Assembly (NCBI GenBank): GCA_950022655.1
Contig: OX465579.1
Location: 53,113,950-53,177,949, forward strand
Direction: 5' to 3'
Length of the DNA stretch: 64,000 bases
Origin: Alentia gelatinosa
Lineage: Eukaryota > Annelida > Polychaeta > Phyllodocida > Polynoidae
Shown: one piece after another, positions 34,865 to 46,222 of the stretch
Layout: every line of letters starts with the position of its first letter
Position numbering within the stretch: position 1 is the first letter of the stretch
The notes under the pieces: model-generated
The model's database searches: none
Seen by the model: the letters and a program-made list of their open reading frames with translations, nothing else
Told to the model about the DNA's origin: nothing
Translations under genes and position numbers: made by a program

Positions 34865-36835
34865 CTGGTGTGAGTAGAACTTGTATTGATTACTCTTTAG
34901 CCGGAATACCTTTTCGAGCGGGAGGTATCGCTAAATGTTCGAAGAACTGGTCACTGATCACCACGGATAAATGGGTGTTGGACCAAGTAGAAGGCATTTC
35001 TGATTTATCTGCCCTTCCTAGTCAGGAATCGGTCCCAGATTCTCCTAGTTCTATTTTGGAGAAAAATAAGGTGATGAGAAATCAGATTCACAAGATGTTA
35101 GAACAGGGAATTCTAGAAACTGCTACTCCCTGTGATCGAGAATATGTGTCACATATGTTTTTAAGGGAAAAGGACTCGGGGGAACACAGACCCATTCTGA
35201 ATTTATCGGTACTTAACCAATTTACGATTTACAAACATTTCAAAATGGATCATCTTTATAAGGTAGTAGATGGTGTTCCTCCGGGCTCCTTTCTGGCTAG
35301 TGTTGACTTACAACAAGCATATCATTCCCTGAGTGTAAAAGTTAGAGATCGTTATCTATTACAACTACAATTTATGGGGAAGAGGTATCAGTATACTTGT
35401 TTGCCGATGGGATTCAGTCCGGGACCGCGTATCTTCACGAGAGTAATGAAAACAGTTGTGGGTTTCTTGAGTCTACATTTCCAAGTGTCTATGTTTTTTC
35501 TATATAGACGATACGTTGGTTTTTGGTGAATCAGTGGAGCAAGTGCGCCAAGCAGTGACTTTACTAATAAATGTTCTGCAATGGTTGGGATTTTCAATCA
35601 ATTTCAAGAAATCTCATCTAGAACCTTCTCAGAGGGTGGAATATTTGGGGTTCATCATCGACATGGACATCTGTAAAACATATCCTACTGCGAGTAAAAA
35701 GGAGAAACTTTTGGGCCTTTTGAGTTATTACATTACTCGTCGTAGGGTACGTATCAGAACATTTGCAAGCCTAGTGGGAAAGTTATCAGAATCAGCACCG
35801 GGAAATGATAGGGCTTCAGTGTTGGAGAAATGTTTGATAGTACGTCGAAATGAATTGGTGAAAAGTAAAGGAAATTTTGAGAATTCCATGTACTTAGATA
35901 GGGACATAAAGAAATGTCAGCAAAAATGGAGGATTGTTTTGCCGGAAGCTTCCCGAGAATTTGGGGAAAGATTACCTGAGGTCACGCTGTTTACAGATGC
36001 TTCTCTATCTGGGTGGGGCTGCTATCTGGTAAATACACAGGAGGAATATGGGGAAGCCTGGAGTCTGGATGTGGAGGCTTCAGAACATATTAATGTGTTG
36101 GAACTAAAGGCGGTTGAGAGAGCTCTATTACTTGTGAGAAAAGAAGTAGAATCGAAAGCACTTCTGTTATATGTCGATAATACTACAGCCATGGCCTGTA
36201 TTAGGAACGGCAGATCAACTAAGTCTTGTGATTGTAATAGGGTTACAGAACAGATTTGGAGGTTATGTTGGGAGATGAAGGTGCAATTAACGGTCCAGTA
36301 TTGTCCTACTCAAGAAAATGTCCAGGCAGACAGGGCTTCACGGTCCTTTGCTACGTCTGGGGAATGGACTCTGAGTAGTAAGGTGGTATCAGAGTTGTGC
36401 TCCGAAGTGATGTGGCCCAAAATAGATATGTTTGCGTCAAGATATAATAAATGGTGTAGGGATTATGTTTCATTGACTGCAGACCAGGAAGCATGGGCTG
36501 TGGATGCTTTTACTATGTGCTGGTCTGAATTTAATGGACTCTTCTTTCCCCTGTTTAATTTAATGGGCAGGACAATCACGAAGATCCTGAAGGACTTACC
36601 ATCGGGAATACTGATCTGTCCGGAATGGAAATCCCAGGCATGGTTCTCGCTCCTACAAAAGATCGGGGATCCAGAAGAGGTCATCAGAGTTCCAGTAACA
36701 ACCGACACCCTCACATGGCCAGGGAATCCCAGGAAACGTTTCCCCCTTGCCGGAAAGTGTGTTCTGATGGTGGTACCTCTATACGGAACATTTGGCAAGA
36801 ATTGGAGCTTCCAGAGCCAGTTTGGAGGACACTGA
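34830..36835 (+). pseudogene. DIRS-A reverse transcriptase-RNase H
   Basis: RT motifs in order: EHRPILNLSVLNQF, LASVDLQQAYHSLSV (motif A), YTCLPMGFSPGPRIFTR (motif B), then YIDDTLVFGE at 35501-35530 (active site). A T6 run at 35494-35499 shifts the frame just before YIDD. RNase H follows with LFTDASLSGWG, EHINVLELKAV and LYVDNTTAMACI. After it comes the DIRS-typical segment IDMFASRYNKWCRDYVS. Coding ends at 36835 and overlaps the recombinase frame. Confidence 0.9.
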
Positions 36836-37730
36836 CGGCGTCGTGGTCCTCAGCAACAATCCGACAATATGATGTGGTGCTACGCAAGTGGATTAAATTC
36901 ACAAAAGAGAAGGATATCAATTCTTTATATCCCAGTCTAATTGTTTATTGTTTCTCCAAAGTTTAGTTGACTCCGGTTTGGGTTATAGTAGTGTAGCGGC
37001 GGCTCGATCATGCTTGTCTGTTTTTATTGTGATAGAGGGAAAACCTCTAGGTGAATGCAAACTGATTTGTAGAATGTTAAAGGGGTTGTATAGGCTACAA
37101 CCAGCTAGACCAAAGTATGTGGATACGTGGGATCCGTTAGTTGTGTTAAGAGAGTTGGACGCCTGGGGACCTATTTCAGGCCTCTCCTTTGAAAACCTTA
37201 CGAAAAGACTTTGTGTTTTGTTCTTGTTAGCCAAGGGACAACGTCTCCAGGCCCTTCATCTGTTGAAAGTTACAGACATGTTGTGGAGTGCAGAACAGTG
37301 TACGGTGGTATATACGACTAGACTTAGGTCGAATGACCCAAATGTGAATAGTTTGAAGTTGATCTTTCGTGCATTTGAAAATTAGAATTTATGTGTTTTT
37401 CGACATTTGAAAGTATACATTCAGAATAGTCAATCATTAATGGGGAGGCCATTCTTGATTTGTACTATTGGAAAGCCACATAAGAGAGCCTCGAAGGATA
37501 CAATATCGAGATATGTAAAATCAGTATTGATTAAGTGTGGCATTGACAAGAGGTACACCGCTTATTCAGGCAGGCATGCATCCACTAGCGCCGCTAGACG
37601 ACCGAAGGTACCGGTAAACACAATCATGAAAGCAGCAGGATGGAGGTCAGAAAGTACATTTGGACGTTTCTATGACAGGAAAGTGGTACCTGCTGAATTG
37701 GATACCAACTTTATTCCTCATATTTGTTGA
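36760..37730 (+). pseudogene. DIRS-A tyrosine recombinase
   Basis: Three overlapping pieces. The N-terminal core-binding part is WSSATIRQYDVVLRKWIKF (to 36966). The catalytic R region, LLAKGQRLQALHLLKV, is in 36948-37385. The C-terminal catalytic half at 37407-37730 reads YSGRHASTSAA and then IMKAAGWRSESTFGRFYDR with the nucleophilic Tyr. The usual H-x-x-R is Y-S-G-R here, so the His is replaced. It would integrate a circular DNA intermediate, and two frame breaks make activity unlikely. B retains the HSTR version. Confidence 0.85.
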
Positions 37731-38001
37731 GAGGAGAGTTAATTATTATGTTGGTCAGAGGTAAAAATACACAGATGTTTGAATTTTGGATTTGAAATGA
37801 ATATTTTTTCAGAACTTTTACTGAGTTGAGGAAGACATGATATGTATATGTTTCCTTTTTGCTCCAATAAACATTTAACAGAAGTTTCTGTGGTTTATTG
37901 TTCGTATTCTAGATTATCTGTGTCTCAGGTCGGACCCCGTACGAGTTGAAATAGCCCAGGGGCGACACCCCGCGGCTCCTAAGAGAACCCGTGGGTTAGA
38001 T

Positions 38002-38253
38002 TATTAATCAAACGAATATTATTAAGTTTAATTATAATCAACCTAGGGTTCTCGGGAGCCGCGGGGGCCCCTGGGGCCGCCCGTATTTCTTTTCCCACAC
38101 AGTTTGGAGGTCCTAACCTGTTTTTACCTTGAGTGTTAAACCACTGACGCTAGCGCAGCGTGACGAGCCTTATAAGCCCAGGGGCCCCCGCGGCTTCGAG
38201 AACCCTAGGTTGATTATAATTAAACTTCATAATATTCGTTTAATTATCAAATA
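38002..38253. repeat. DIRS-type terminal hairpin (~75-bp arms)
   Basis: The left arm (38002-38077: AATCAAACGAATATTATTAA..., CCTAGGGTTCTC, GCCGCGGGGGCCCCTGGGG) is reverse-complemented at 38177-38253 with few differences. The inner part CCTTATAAG, CGTCACGCTGCGCTAGCGTC copies the subterminal region of element A, while the arms differ from A by several bases. It sits one base beyond A's right ITR. It looks like a deleted relative of A reduced to two ends. Confidence 0.7.
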
Positions 38254-38256
38254 TCA

Positions 38257-39342
38257 TTGGAGTTGGCCAGGTTTCGGGTTGGCCAGGGTTGGCACGATCC
38301 GTACGGCCCTCCGGGCCCGATCTACGACGACAGATTTCATGGAGGTGATACATATTCGATCACGGCACCTTCTGCCGCGGATTGGGACGAGTTCTCGGAG
38401 ATGTCTGGACGATCTGAACTCGCTCCAGACCCGCAGCCGTCGTTAACGGTAGGAGGTAGGAAAAGACTCGAAAATTGACTTTTCAGTGTGTAAACCTAGT
38501 TCCATGCTATCTCTACTCAAACAAAAACATGAGGTCTTGTCAGCAGCAGACTGAGGCTGTGATGCCAGTCTTGACAAAGATTGTATCAGAGGATATAAAG
38601 CAGAAATTTGTGCCTGATGAGATTCAAAAGAAAGCCAAAGAGTACCCATAAATTGAGAACTTACCTACTGTTGTTGCCCCAAGACTAGACAATGAGCTGT
38701 TTGGGGCTGTGGGTGTGAAGGCCAGGAAGCTGGATATTAACTTACAGACAATCCAGAAAGGGGTAGTAGAAGCTTTAGGGGCACTAGTACCAGTGGCAGA
38801 AGTAGTTTTAAAAGCAGGTGAAAAGTCAGAGCTGGAACCTTTGGGTAAAAACTTAGTTGATGTAATGCAACTTCTTTCTATGGCCACAAATGGGATTTCA
38901 GTGAAAAGGAGGGACAGTTTGAGATAGGTAGTCCCCTCAAATTATGCCAAGGCTTTATATCTGGAGGAGTCGGGGAAACTGATCCGGCTTTCCTCTTCGG
39001 AGGCAAGTTGGGAGAAAAAGTGAAAGACGTTGAGGTAACTGCCAAATTACAGGAAAAGCTGAAAAAGAAAGTGTCGACAACATCTGGGCCACAGAGAGGA
39101 TACAAATCGGCCAGGAAGGGCCATGGGGCTCACTCATATTTTGGCCAGCATGGGGGTTTCGGCCCCAGGGGTGCATTTCAGCATCGACCAAGGGGTCCAT
39201 ATCACCAAGGATACCCACATGGATACTATGGATACCAGCCTCAGGGTTATGCACATCAATTCCCGGGGAAGAATCCGCACTCCCGGCAGCCAGCTCCTCC
39301 GAGCCAGTCAGCCAGCCCGGGTCCTGGTCATGACCTGGGGGC
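38257..39342 (+). pseudogene. DIRS-B gag, remainder
   Basis: Pieces in several frames: YDDRFHGGDTYSITAPS (38257-38478), then LVPVAEVVLKAGEKSELEPL and GKNLVDVMQLLSMATN (38709-38927), and a Gly/Pro/Tyr/His-rich tail at 39008-39342 (HSYFGQHGGFGPRGAFQH, YHQGYPHGYYGYQPQGY). At least three frame breaks occur. It is broken off at 39343 by a hairpin MITE and resumes at about 40154. Confidence 0.65.
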
Positions 39343-40153
39343 TGTTTCACTAGGAGCTACAAGTCTCGCTGTTTGTAACAGTGGCAGCAAAGCAGCAGTT
39401 TGCGTTTCATTAGTAGGTGCAACCAAGCATGAACGGCACCCGGGAAAGGAGCGGCACCGACAGTGGCAGTGACCGTTTCACTAGTAAATTGGGTCTCGCT
39501 GTTAGTGCCACTGTGGGGCTGCTGTAAGCGAGAGGGTCTACCCTCTCGTTTGCTACGTGTATAGAATAGTCTCACCCACTCCCCGTGGGAATTAAGCAAT
39601 GAAAGGTATACATATGGCCTATAATCGTACCAAATATGAAGAATATCGGCCGGAGCGTTTCGAAGATATCACAGTTTAAAGTTTGTCATAACAAATAGTG
39701 CTCTGGTGGCCAGTGTCTCCGGGGGAGACAGAAAGAACAGCCGAAAGCCCGCCGCAATACGGAGGGAGTGAAAAAGAACAGCGACCAATGCAAACGCACG
39801 GAGAGAGTGATAAAGTTCAAACCCCGATATCTTCAGAACGATACGGCCGTTTGTCTTCATATTTGAGATGATTATAGATTATATGTATATTTAACTCGTG
39901 TTAAAGTTTCATTGCTTAATTCCTATGGGAAAGGGTGAAATTCCACGTCATCGCGGCCCGTCGACGAATAAATTTGAACGTCAAACGCGTGTGCATAGCG
40001 AGACCTGTGCCAACAGTGAGAGTTAGTCTCACCTCAACAGCGAGACCACTGATGAAACGCAAATTTGGGATTGACACTGTTGGTGCCACTGTTGGGGCCA
40101 CTGTTGCGGTCTCACCTCTCGCTTTCACTCCACTACTAGTGAAACAGCTCCCA
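39343..40153. mobile_element. 811-bp hairpin MITE inserted in DIRS-B
   Basis: GGGCTGTTTCACTAGGAG at the left is mirrored by GGGAGCTGTTTCACTAGTAG (reading inward) at the right. The whole element folds on itself. The inner block GGAATTAAGCAATGAAA...CCTATAATCGTACC at 39590-39650 pairs with GATTATAGATTATATG...TTTCATTGCTTAATTCC at 39866-39925. Outer arms share CAGTGGCAGCA / TGGTGCCACTG-type repeats. It separates DIRS-B gag from RT. Confidence 0.8.
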
Positions 40154-41534
40154 GGATTTCGGGAAGAAGGGGTCTCGGAAATGAGCCAGGTGAGTCCCTC
40201 TTTTAAGCCTAAAAACCTGGTTTTAGAATTTCAAGCTGGAAATATTGCATCGCATGTATCTGATTGGTTCAAGATTGTTAAAGATCCTTGGATCTTAGGT
40301 ATGGTTGCAGGGGTCACAGTTGACTTCTGAATACAGCCAGTACAGGCTAGGATACCTTATCCTTTCAAATTATCACTTGAGGAAAGTAAAATCATGGATG
40401 TTCAAATAAATGAGTTGTCACAAAAAGGGGTGATAGAACAGACCAGAATTCATTTCCAATGTTTTTCTCAGACCAATGACTAATGGTTAACATGGACTCA
40501 TTCTGGACTTGACAGAATTTAACAAGTGTGTTCCGCACATTCATTTCGAAATGACAACTCTCCAAAATGCCCTGGATATGGTAAGGCCAGAGGCCTACAT
40601 GGCTTCAGTCAACCTGAAAGATGTATATTTTTCAGTGAATATTCATCCGGAATTTAGAAAAATTTTCAGATTTTTCTGGAAAGGTGTGTTGTGGCAGTTT
40701 GTAAGGATCCCAAATGGATTGGCTTGTGCCCCTAGAATATTCACAAAAATTCTGGCTCCAGTCTATGGGTATTTATAGCAGAAAGGGTATGAATGTTTCC
40801 CATACTTGGATGATTCTTTTATCATAGCTGACACTGAAGAAGGTTGTAGAGAGGCTGTAAATGTATTGGCTAAAACACTAGACCAGCTGGGATTTACCAT
40901 CAACACAGAAAAGTCTGTGATGAGTCCAGATAAAGAAATACTCTTCCTAGGGTTTGAAATAAATTCTAAGAAAATGGAAGTGAACTTGCCTAAAGAAAAT
41001 AGGGAAAAGTTCAGGCAGGCCACATCAGAGGTTCTAGAAAAAGGTAGTCCTACGATCAGGGAAGTAGCGGGGATTGTGGGATTGATGACTGCATACTCAC
41101 CCGCAGTAGATACCCAATGGTGGTTGAACCATGTTGACTGGGCAAAGCAGGACATAGCTACGGAGGTACCTTCCATTATAATATGCACAGATGCCTCGTT
41201 ACAGGCCTTGGGGGCCCATAGAGGGGAATCTGCCACAGGGGGCAGGTGGACAATGGATGAGACACTGGAACATATAAATATTTTAGAGCTAAGAGTTATA
41301 CTGTTTGGGTTAAAATGCCTAATACCTGAGTTTGATGTACATGTCAAAGTATTGACCGACAATACTACAGCATTGGCTTATGTCAAACATGGGGGTGGTA
41401 TAAAATCAGACAAGTGTCATGACATGGTCAGGGAGATCTGGGACTGGTGTGGATCTAGGCAGATAAGACTGACTGTACAGCAAATCCCAGGAGTAGAAAA
41501 TGTGCTAGCCGATTTCAAAAGCAGGAAGTTCTAA
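40154..41534 (+). pseudogene. DIRS-B reverse transcriptase-RNase H
   Basis: RT N-terminal residues FKPKNLVLEFQAGNIASHV (to 40328) precede a broken stretch. A frame follows with MASVNLKDVYFSVNI (motif A, with the catalytic Asp replaced by Asn), RIPNGLACAPRIFTKIL (motif B), an in-frame TAG at 40776, and PYLDDSFIIAD at about 40799 (active site). RNase H has CTDASLQALG, EHINILELRVI and LTDNTTALAYV. IDMFASRLNAKLSKYVSWHP follows near 41603. Homologous to A but clearly diverged. Confidence 0.9.
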
Positions 41535-41805
41535 GATGAAATGGAATGGGAGCTTAGTCCTAAGATTTTTATGAGCATAGTCGCAGTCTTTGGGAAACCT
41601 GACATTGACATGTTTGCATCCAGGTTGAATGCGAAATTGTCAAAATATGTGTCCTGGCATCCAGATCCAGATGCTTGGGCAACAAATTCTAATTTTTGTT
41701 TCCTCCTTTTAGCATGATACCAACGGTCCTCCGATGTCTCAGGGAGGTCCCACGGAGGGGGGGGGGGTGTTAGTTGTGCCCGCGTGGCCGAGCAGACCGT
41801 GGTAT

Positions 41806-42362
41806 GTGAGCCTAAGAAACCTGTCAAAAAGAAAGTTGACGTTCAGGAAACGACAAGGAAACTTGATTCCGGTAGGGAAGCAAAAAAATCTTATCGTAAA
41901 CAGTGCCCCGTTAGAGGCCTACTTTTTTCTATAAGAAACTAAAGTCTGAGGGTTATGATGACGAAACCATCAACTTAATGTCAGATGGTTGGAGGGCCTT
42001 GACAAAAAAGGTTTATAGTATGTATCTTAGTAAGTTGGCAGTTTATTGCATCCAGACGATGAATCTCCCGATCGCTTTCGGTTTATATAAAAAATTCAAA
42101 AGAAAAACGAGGGAATGAGAAACAGCTTCTCGTCAGTTTTATCCCACCTCATAGGGCGATTTACAGGGACACTCTAGCCAGGTGGAATTTTTTTCTATTG
42201 AGAAAAGCAGGAGTGGACACAGTGAAATATAAGTCCCACTCCACTAGGGGGGCAGCTGGCTCGGCAGTAGCAGCTAGTGGGGTAAACCTAAACACGCTCA
42301 TGATCCATGCTGGCTGGCAGTCGGAGGAGGCGTTCAGGCGTCACTACAATAAACCCACCTAG
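41806..42362 (+). pseudogene. DIRS-B tyrosine recombinase remnant
   Basis: The N-terminal part reads SEGYDDETINLMSDGWRALT and SMYLSKLAVYC near 41945-42050. The C-terminal part at about 42128-42362 reads RDTLARWNFFLLRKAGVDTV, HSTRGAAGSAVAASG and GWQSEEAFRRHYNK, with the H-x-x-R motif and the terminal Tyr present. The segment carrying the first catalytic Arg is missing between them, so the gene is internally deleted. Confidence 0.8.
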
Positions 42363-42803
42363 GGTGTCCAAGGCACACTTCTACGACAATAAGTATGTGT
42401 GAGTAACCCAATACGATGATCCTTAGTGTTGACGAGTTGAGTTGCGCAGTTGTGGTTGTTGTTGAAATATGGGGAGTTCTTTTCCACCTCAAGGAAACAT
42501 AACCTATAAATCTCTCATCGGTTCCCGAAAACACTTGAGTGTTGCCGAGGTCAAATAGTAGAATTTTGGGAGACTTACCTGGTAAGTTGAAGTAAAATTG
42601 AGATTTTACAGAGGACAACACGTGGTGTTGTAGGGGACAGATGCCCCACCCGCAACACCCTAGCAGAGTGAAATATTAAGATGATGTGTTGATGTGGTAT
42701 ACTATAATCGGTGTGTTTGGGGTTAATGAGTATGAGTTAGTTTCCTTGATCTGTTAATTATAAATTCTGCTGTCACATGATATTTTCCCGCCTTATCTCA
42801 TCT

Positions 42804-44295
42804 GGGGTTGTTTGTTATTATGGCTACATTGTTGACCCATAGTAGGCATTTTGGTGTGTTCGTTTCTGTTTTGTGTTCTGGATGTAGGTTTTCTATTGTT
42901 TCGTTTATTTCGTCCATTAGGGCTGCATATTGGGTGACTGCCAGAACTCCTCCTTGTCTTATGCTGTCTTGTATTTTAATTTAACTTGAGGGTCCGTGTT
43001 TGGTGTTTATTGTTGCTGTTAGGTTTTGGTTTAGTTTATTTATTAGGCTCCAGGTTTGTCCTTCTATTCCTTTTTTGTTGAGGATATACATTGTTGCTTC
43101 GATCCATGCCTTGTTGTAGGCTTTTGTTGCGTCTAGGAATGTGATGTATGTTGGTTTTTTTGTGTGATTTGTTTGTTTGTATTATGTCCTTGATTATTAT
43201 TAGGTGGTCGGTGGTTGCAGCCCCTTCTCTCCCGCCTAGTTGGGAATTTGTTATTTCTATGGTCTTTCTTATTCTATTGTTTATTAGTTATTCATTTATA
43301 ATTTGTCAATGTTGCTAGATAAAGTTATTCCTCTTTGGTTCTTGCATTGGCCCATTTTCCCTTTTCCTTTGTAGATAGTGGTGATGGTTCCTTTTTGCCA
43401 TTGTTTGGGTATTTTCTTTGTTGTGTTTATTTGCTTGAGTTGGTTCAGGACCTTTTCATTGTAGTCGTTTAGGATTAGGTCAGGGCCATTACTTTTTCCT
43501 CTTTTGAGTGTGCTTATTGCTTTTTTAAGTTCTGTGATTGTGAATGGTTCTATTTGTGGGTTGTTTTTTGTTTTGTATGTGATGTGTTGGTTGGTTTGCT
43601 TGATGTGTTTTTTCCAGGCTTTGTAGTTTGGTTCGCCTTTTCGGGCTTGGTATAGGCTTTCAAAATATTCTGCAATGTGTTTTTTTGTGCCTTGGGGTTG
43701 GGGATTGTCTGTCCTTGTTTGTCTATTGTGTCACTGTTGTTGGACGTCTGGCGTGGGAGTCTCTTCCTTGTTTTCCAGAAGAGGTTAGATTTGGTTCCTC
43801 CTTGTTTTATAAGTGTGTTTCCAGTTTGTTTTTGATTTTTGACTTGGTTTCCTTGTCATATTCTTTGTTTTGTGTATGTATATGTGTTAAGTTTTTTCTA
43901 TTGTTTCCTGGTTTGTGTTTTTGCATGCTGTGTTGTAGTCTCTTTTTGCTGTCTTCTTTTCCCTTCTGAGTTTCTTTATGGTGGGTGGGTCTGGGCGTTT
44001 GGCTTTTTGTTTTATTGTGATTGTGCCTAGGTTGTTTTTCATTGTTTGGTGGAGGTGTCTTTTTAGTTGTTTGTAGTTTTTTGGTGGGTTTTCGGTTATG
44101 TTTCTGGTTAGGTCTTTGTTTAGGTTGTTCCATTTTTCTTTTGATCCGGGTGCACATATTTTTCTTATTGGTTTATTTTTGTTTAGTTGGTATTTCAGGT
44201 TTAGTGTTATTGTGTTGTGGTTAGTTTGGTTAGTCTTACGCCTTATCTCTAATTGTTCTATATGATCTATGTGGGTGTTAGTTATTTGTTGGTAG
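42804..44295 (-). pseudogene. LINE reverse transcriptase remnant (A-rich sense strand)
   Basis: The minus strand reads, in several frames, TNHNTITLNLKYQL (end of endonuclease), KWNNLNKDLTRN, ITELKKAISTLKRGKSNGPD, WQKGTITTIYKGKGKMGQC, RGITLSS, ITFLDATKAYNKAW (motif A), IQDSIRQGGVLAVTQYAALM (motif B) and LLWVNNVAI. The last lies where xxDD should be, so both catalytic Asp are changed. It ends exactly where DIRS-B begins at 42803 and is cut on its 5' side by the LTR at 44296. Clade unresolved. Confidence 0.75.
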
Positions 44296-44489
44296 TGTTA
44301 CTATCTGTGTGACTAGTAAACTAAATGAGTGACTACAAGGCTTCGTCCCGTTACAAGCTTTATTGCAGATGGTGTTACAATGCGCTCTCTGACCGGACTG
44401 ACTCGAGTATGTCGAGATCAGGATTATATGCTGCGCCTCAGCCGCGTGGGGGCAACCCGTATTGATCGTAACCAAGGGGGATTACCTCA
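44296..44489 (-). repeat. 3' LTR of element C
   Basis: 194 bp, TG..CA on both strands. Nearly identical to the copy at 48739-48932. One visible difference is CTACAAGG versus CTCCAAGG, another GCCGCGTGG versus GCCACGTGG. Confidence 0.9.
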
Positions 44490-46222
44490 CGGGGCATAGT
44501 CCATAGTAGTTACCGAATAAATGCGATTACAAACTAGTGTGCTCTGGTAGAGAGAGTAAGATGCTTGGCTGGCGCAAAGAGGTGATACAATTATTCATTA
44601 AATCTTGATGCGGTCTTGATAATTTGGAAAATAAGGTATCGTGGAGGTAGACTACGGCACATTACGTGGTATTACGTAATGTTACGTAACCATCCCCAGG
44701 ACGACTGAGGAACCACTCTGATGGTTCTGCTGATAATGATGTTAAGTATAGTAGCAAGTAACGGGAAGTGATACAAGTAAGGCTTAACATAAAGATTATA
44801 TGTTATATACAAGTAAGTTAATTGGCATGTCTGAACGACATCTGACAATGAAGTGCTCATGCTTGATGTTAAAGTTCTGGGCATGGCATGTTGTCATAAG
44901 TGTCACAATGTTGTTGTCGTTCACAGTTTGGCGATGCTGGTCCGCGGCTCGGTCTGCGGTGGGCGCACCAGCGGCACAGACCGGGTTCTCCCAGCTGGGA
45001 GCTGGTAGCCGCGAAGGTGTTGTTGTCGCGTGTGAGCGTAGGTGTTGACGCTCAGTGTCAGTAGGTTTCGCTCAGCACTGATGTGTCACTGCAGGGGTGA
45101 GAATAATCGGGTGTGAGCGAACAAGGTGCATGCGGGTTTGACCAAACTGAGTGCATGCGGGTGTGACAGCGTACCTGTGGCAGCGTCATGACACAAACAA
45201 TGGGAGACAAGTTAATCTGGACTGGGCTGGGGGGGTATATAAGCGGCAGTCTGACAGTTCATGATACGTAACAACGATATGCATCAACAGAGGACGGGTA
45301 AATGTTGTGGTGCGTTATGAGTGTATGCGATGTTCGTTGTGATGTGAGCGGAATGCTTTTGGTGTGGGTATGATGTAACTGAGATGTGATTGAAGTCGAT
45401 AGTCGTTAAGCTGCTTAGAAATATATTGTAAGGCTAAGTGATGAAGCAAAGACTTGTGTCTACAGTGTTAAACTGAGACACGCCTCGTCGGGCAGAATCA
45501 AAGCTATGGAATGGGCTTGTGACCAACCTTATAATCGCCGCTAAGGCCAGAAATGCCATGTCGTCAGTGCTGATAGTCTTTAGACTATGCCGTCTAGTCG
45601 GAGTACTGGCTTTCGTGGAACGGGAATCAGAGTGGGAGCTAAGCACCTGACTGAGTAAGCCCGTTCACTCGGCGAGTTTCTGTGGCAGTGCGTGCCTTGA
45701 TGACGCATGCTAACAGGGGGGTTTCCGACGTAATGACCTGCGGGTCCTGACAGGATCCCGTAACTATGGACGCCAATGGCAGTGAATCCTGGTTGATTAG
45801 GGCAGCTGGTCACGATATCGCCTATACATTGATCCGTTACGCAACGTGTGCGCACCTCATTATGAGGGTTTGCCTAAATCCCGAGGTGGAGTGGTGTTCA
45901 TCCGTCACCTTACGCAATATCAAGCTGTTCGACGCCATTGTTTGGCGCAAACACGTAATGGTAACCATGCGATGTGGACCGGTCACAATCTCGTGTGTTT
46001 GTTATGTGAATGCGGGGAGGCGTGTTGCGTGCCTTGTTACGTAAGGTGTTGATTGGTGAGTGGTGCGGCGTGTGCTGTGTTGCGTAATGTGTTATGTTGG
46101 TGTCCTATGTTGAGTTCTGTTGATTACGGTTGTCAGGGTGAGTCATGCAGGGGCGCTATGGCTTAAGGCCCACGCCTAGGCCAGCGATGTTTCTGGGCTC
46201 AGCGCGCTCGCAAATTCTGTAG
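44490..46222. other. unassigned 1.7-kb internal segment of element C
   Basis: Moderately G+C-rich, with TGTGAGCG and GTGCATGCGGGT words repeated near 45030-45170 and palindromic TTACGTAATGTTACGTAA near 44672. No frame matches env, aspartic protease or any family I know. It may be a long 3' UTR or acquired sequence. Confidence 0.5.

Larger units (their letters stand above)
33131..38000 (+). mobile_element. DIRS-like element A (inner), plus strand
   Basis: A perfect 47-bp inverted terminal repeat bounds it: 33131-33177 (TCTAACCCACGGGTTCTCTT...) and 37954-38000. The element encodes gag, RT-RNase H and tyrosine recombinase in order on the plus strand and lacks an integrase and LTRs, the hallmark of the DIRS order. 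Identical ITRs suggest it is younger than its host element B, although gag and RT carry several indels. Confidence 0.9.
31822..42803 (+). mobile_element. DIRS-like element B (outer), plus strand, degraded
   Basis: The left terminal sequence at 31822-31885 (CCTCGGCAACACTCGAGTGT... then GATGAGATAAGGCGGGAAA) recurs inverted in two separate blocks at 42512-42550 and 42769-42802. The right block mirrors the inner half. The 42512 block mirrors the outer half, as an internal complementary region would in DIRS elements. Between them lie gag, RT-RNase H and tyrosine recombinase remnants. Four younger elements interrupt it: 32093-32722, 33131-38000, 38002-38253 and 39343-40153. No TSD is visible, as expected for recombinase-based integration. 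Confidence 0.8.

Noticed and set aside
43628..44224. Plus-strand frames rich in Phe, Cys, Leu and Val that look membrane-like
   Set aside because: Complement of an A-rich minus-strand LINE coding region whose RT motifs are readable.
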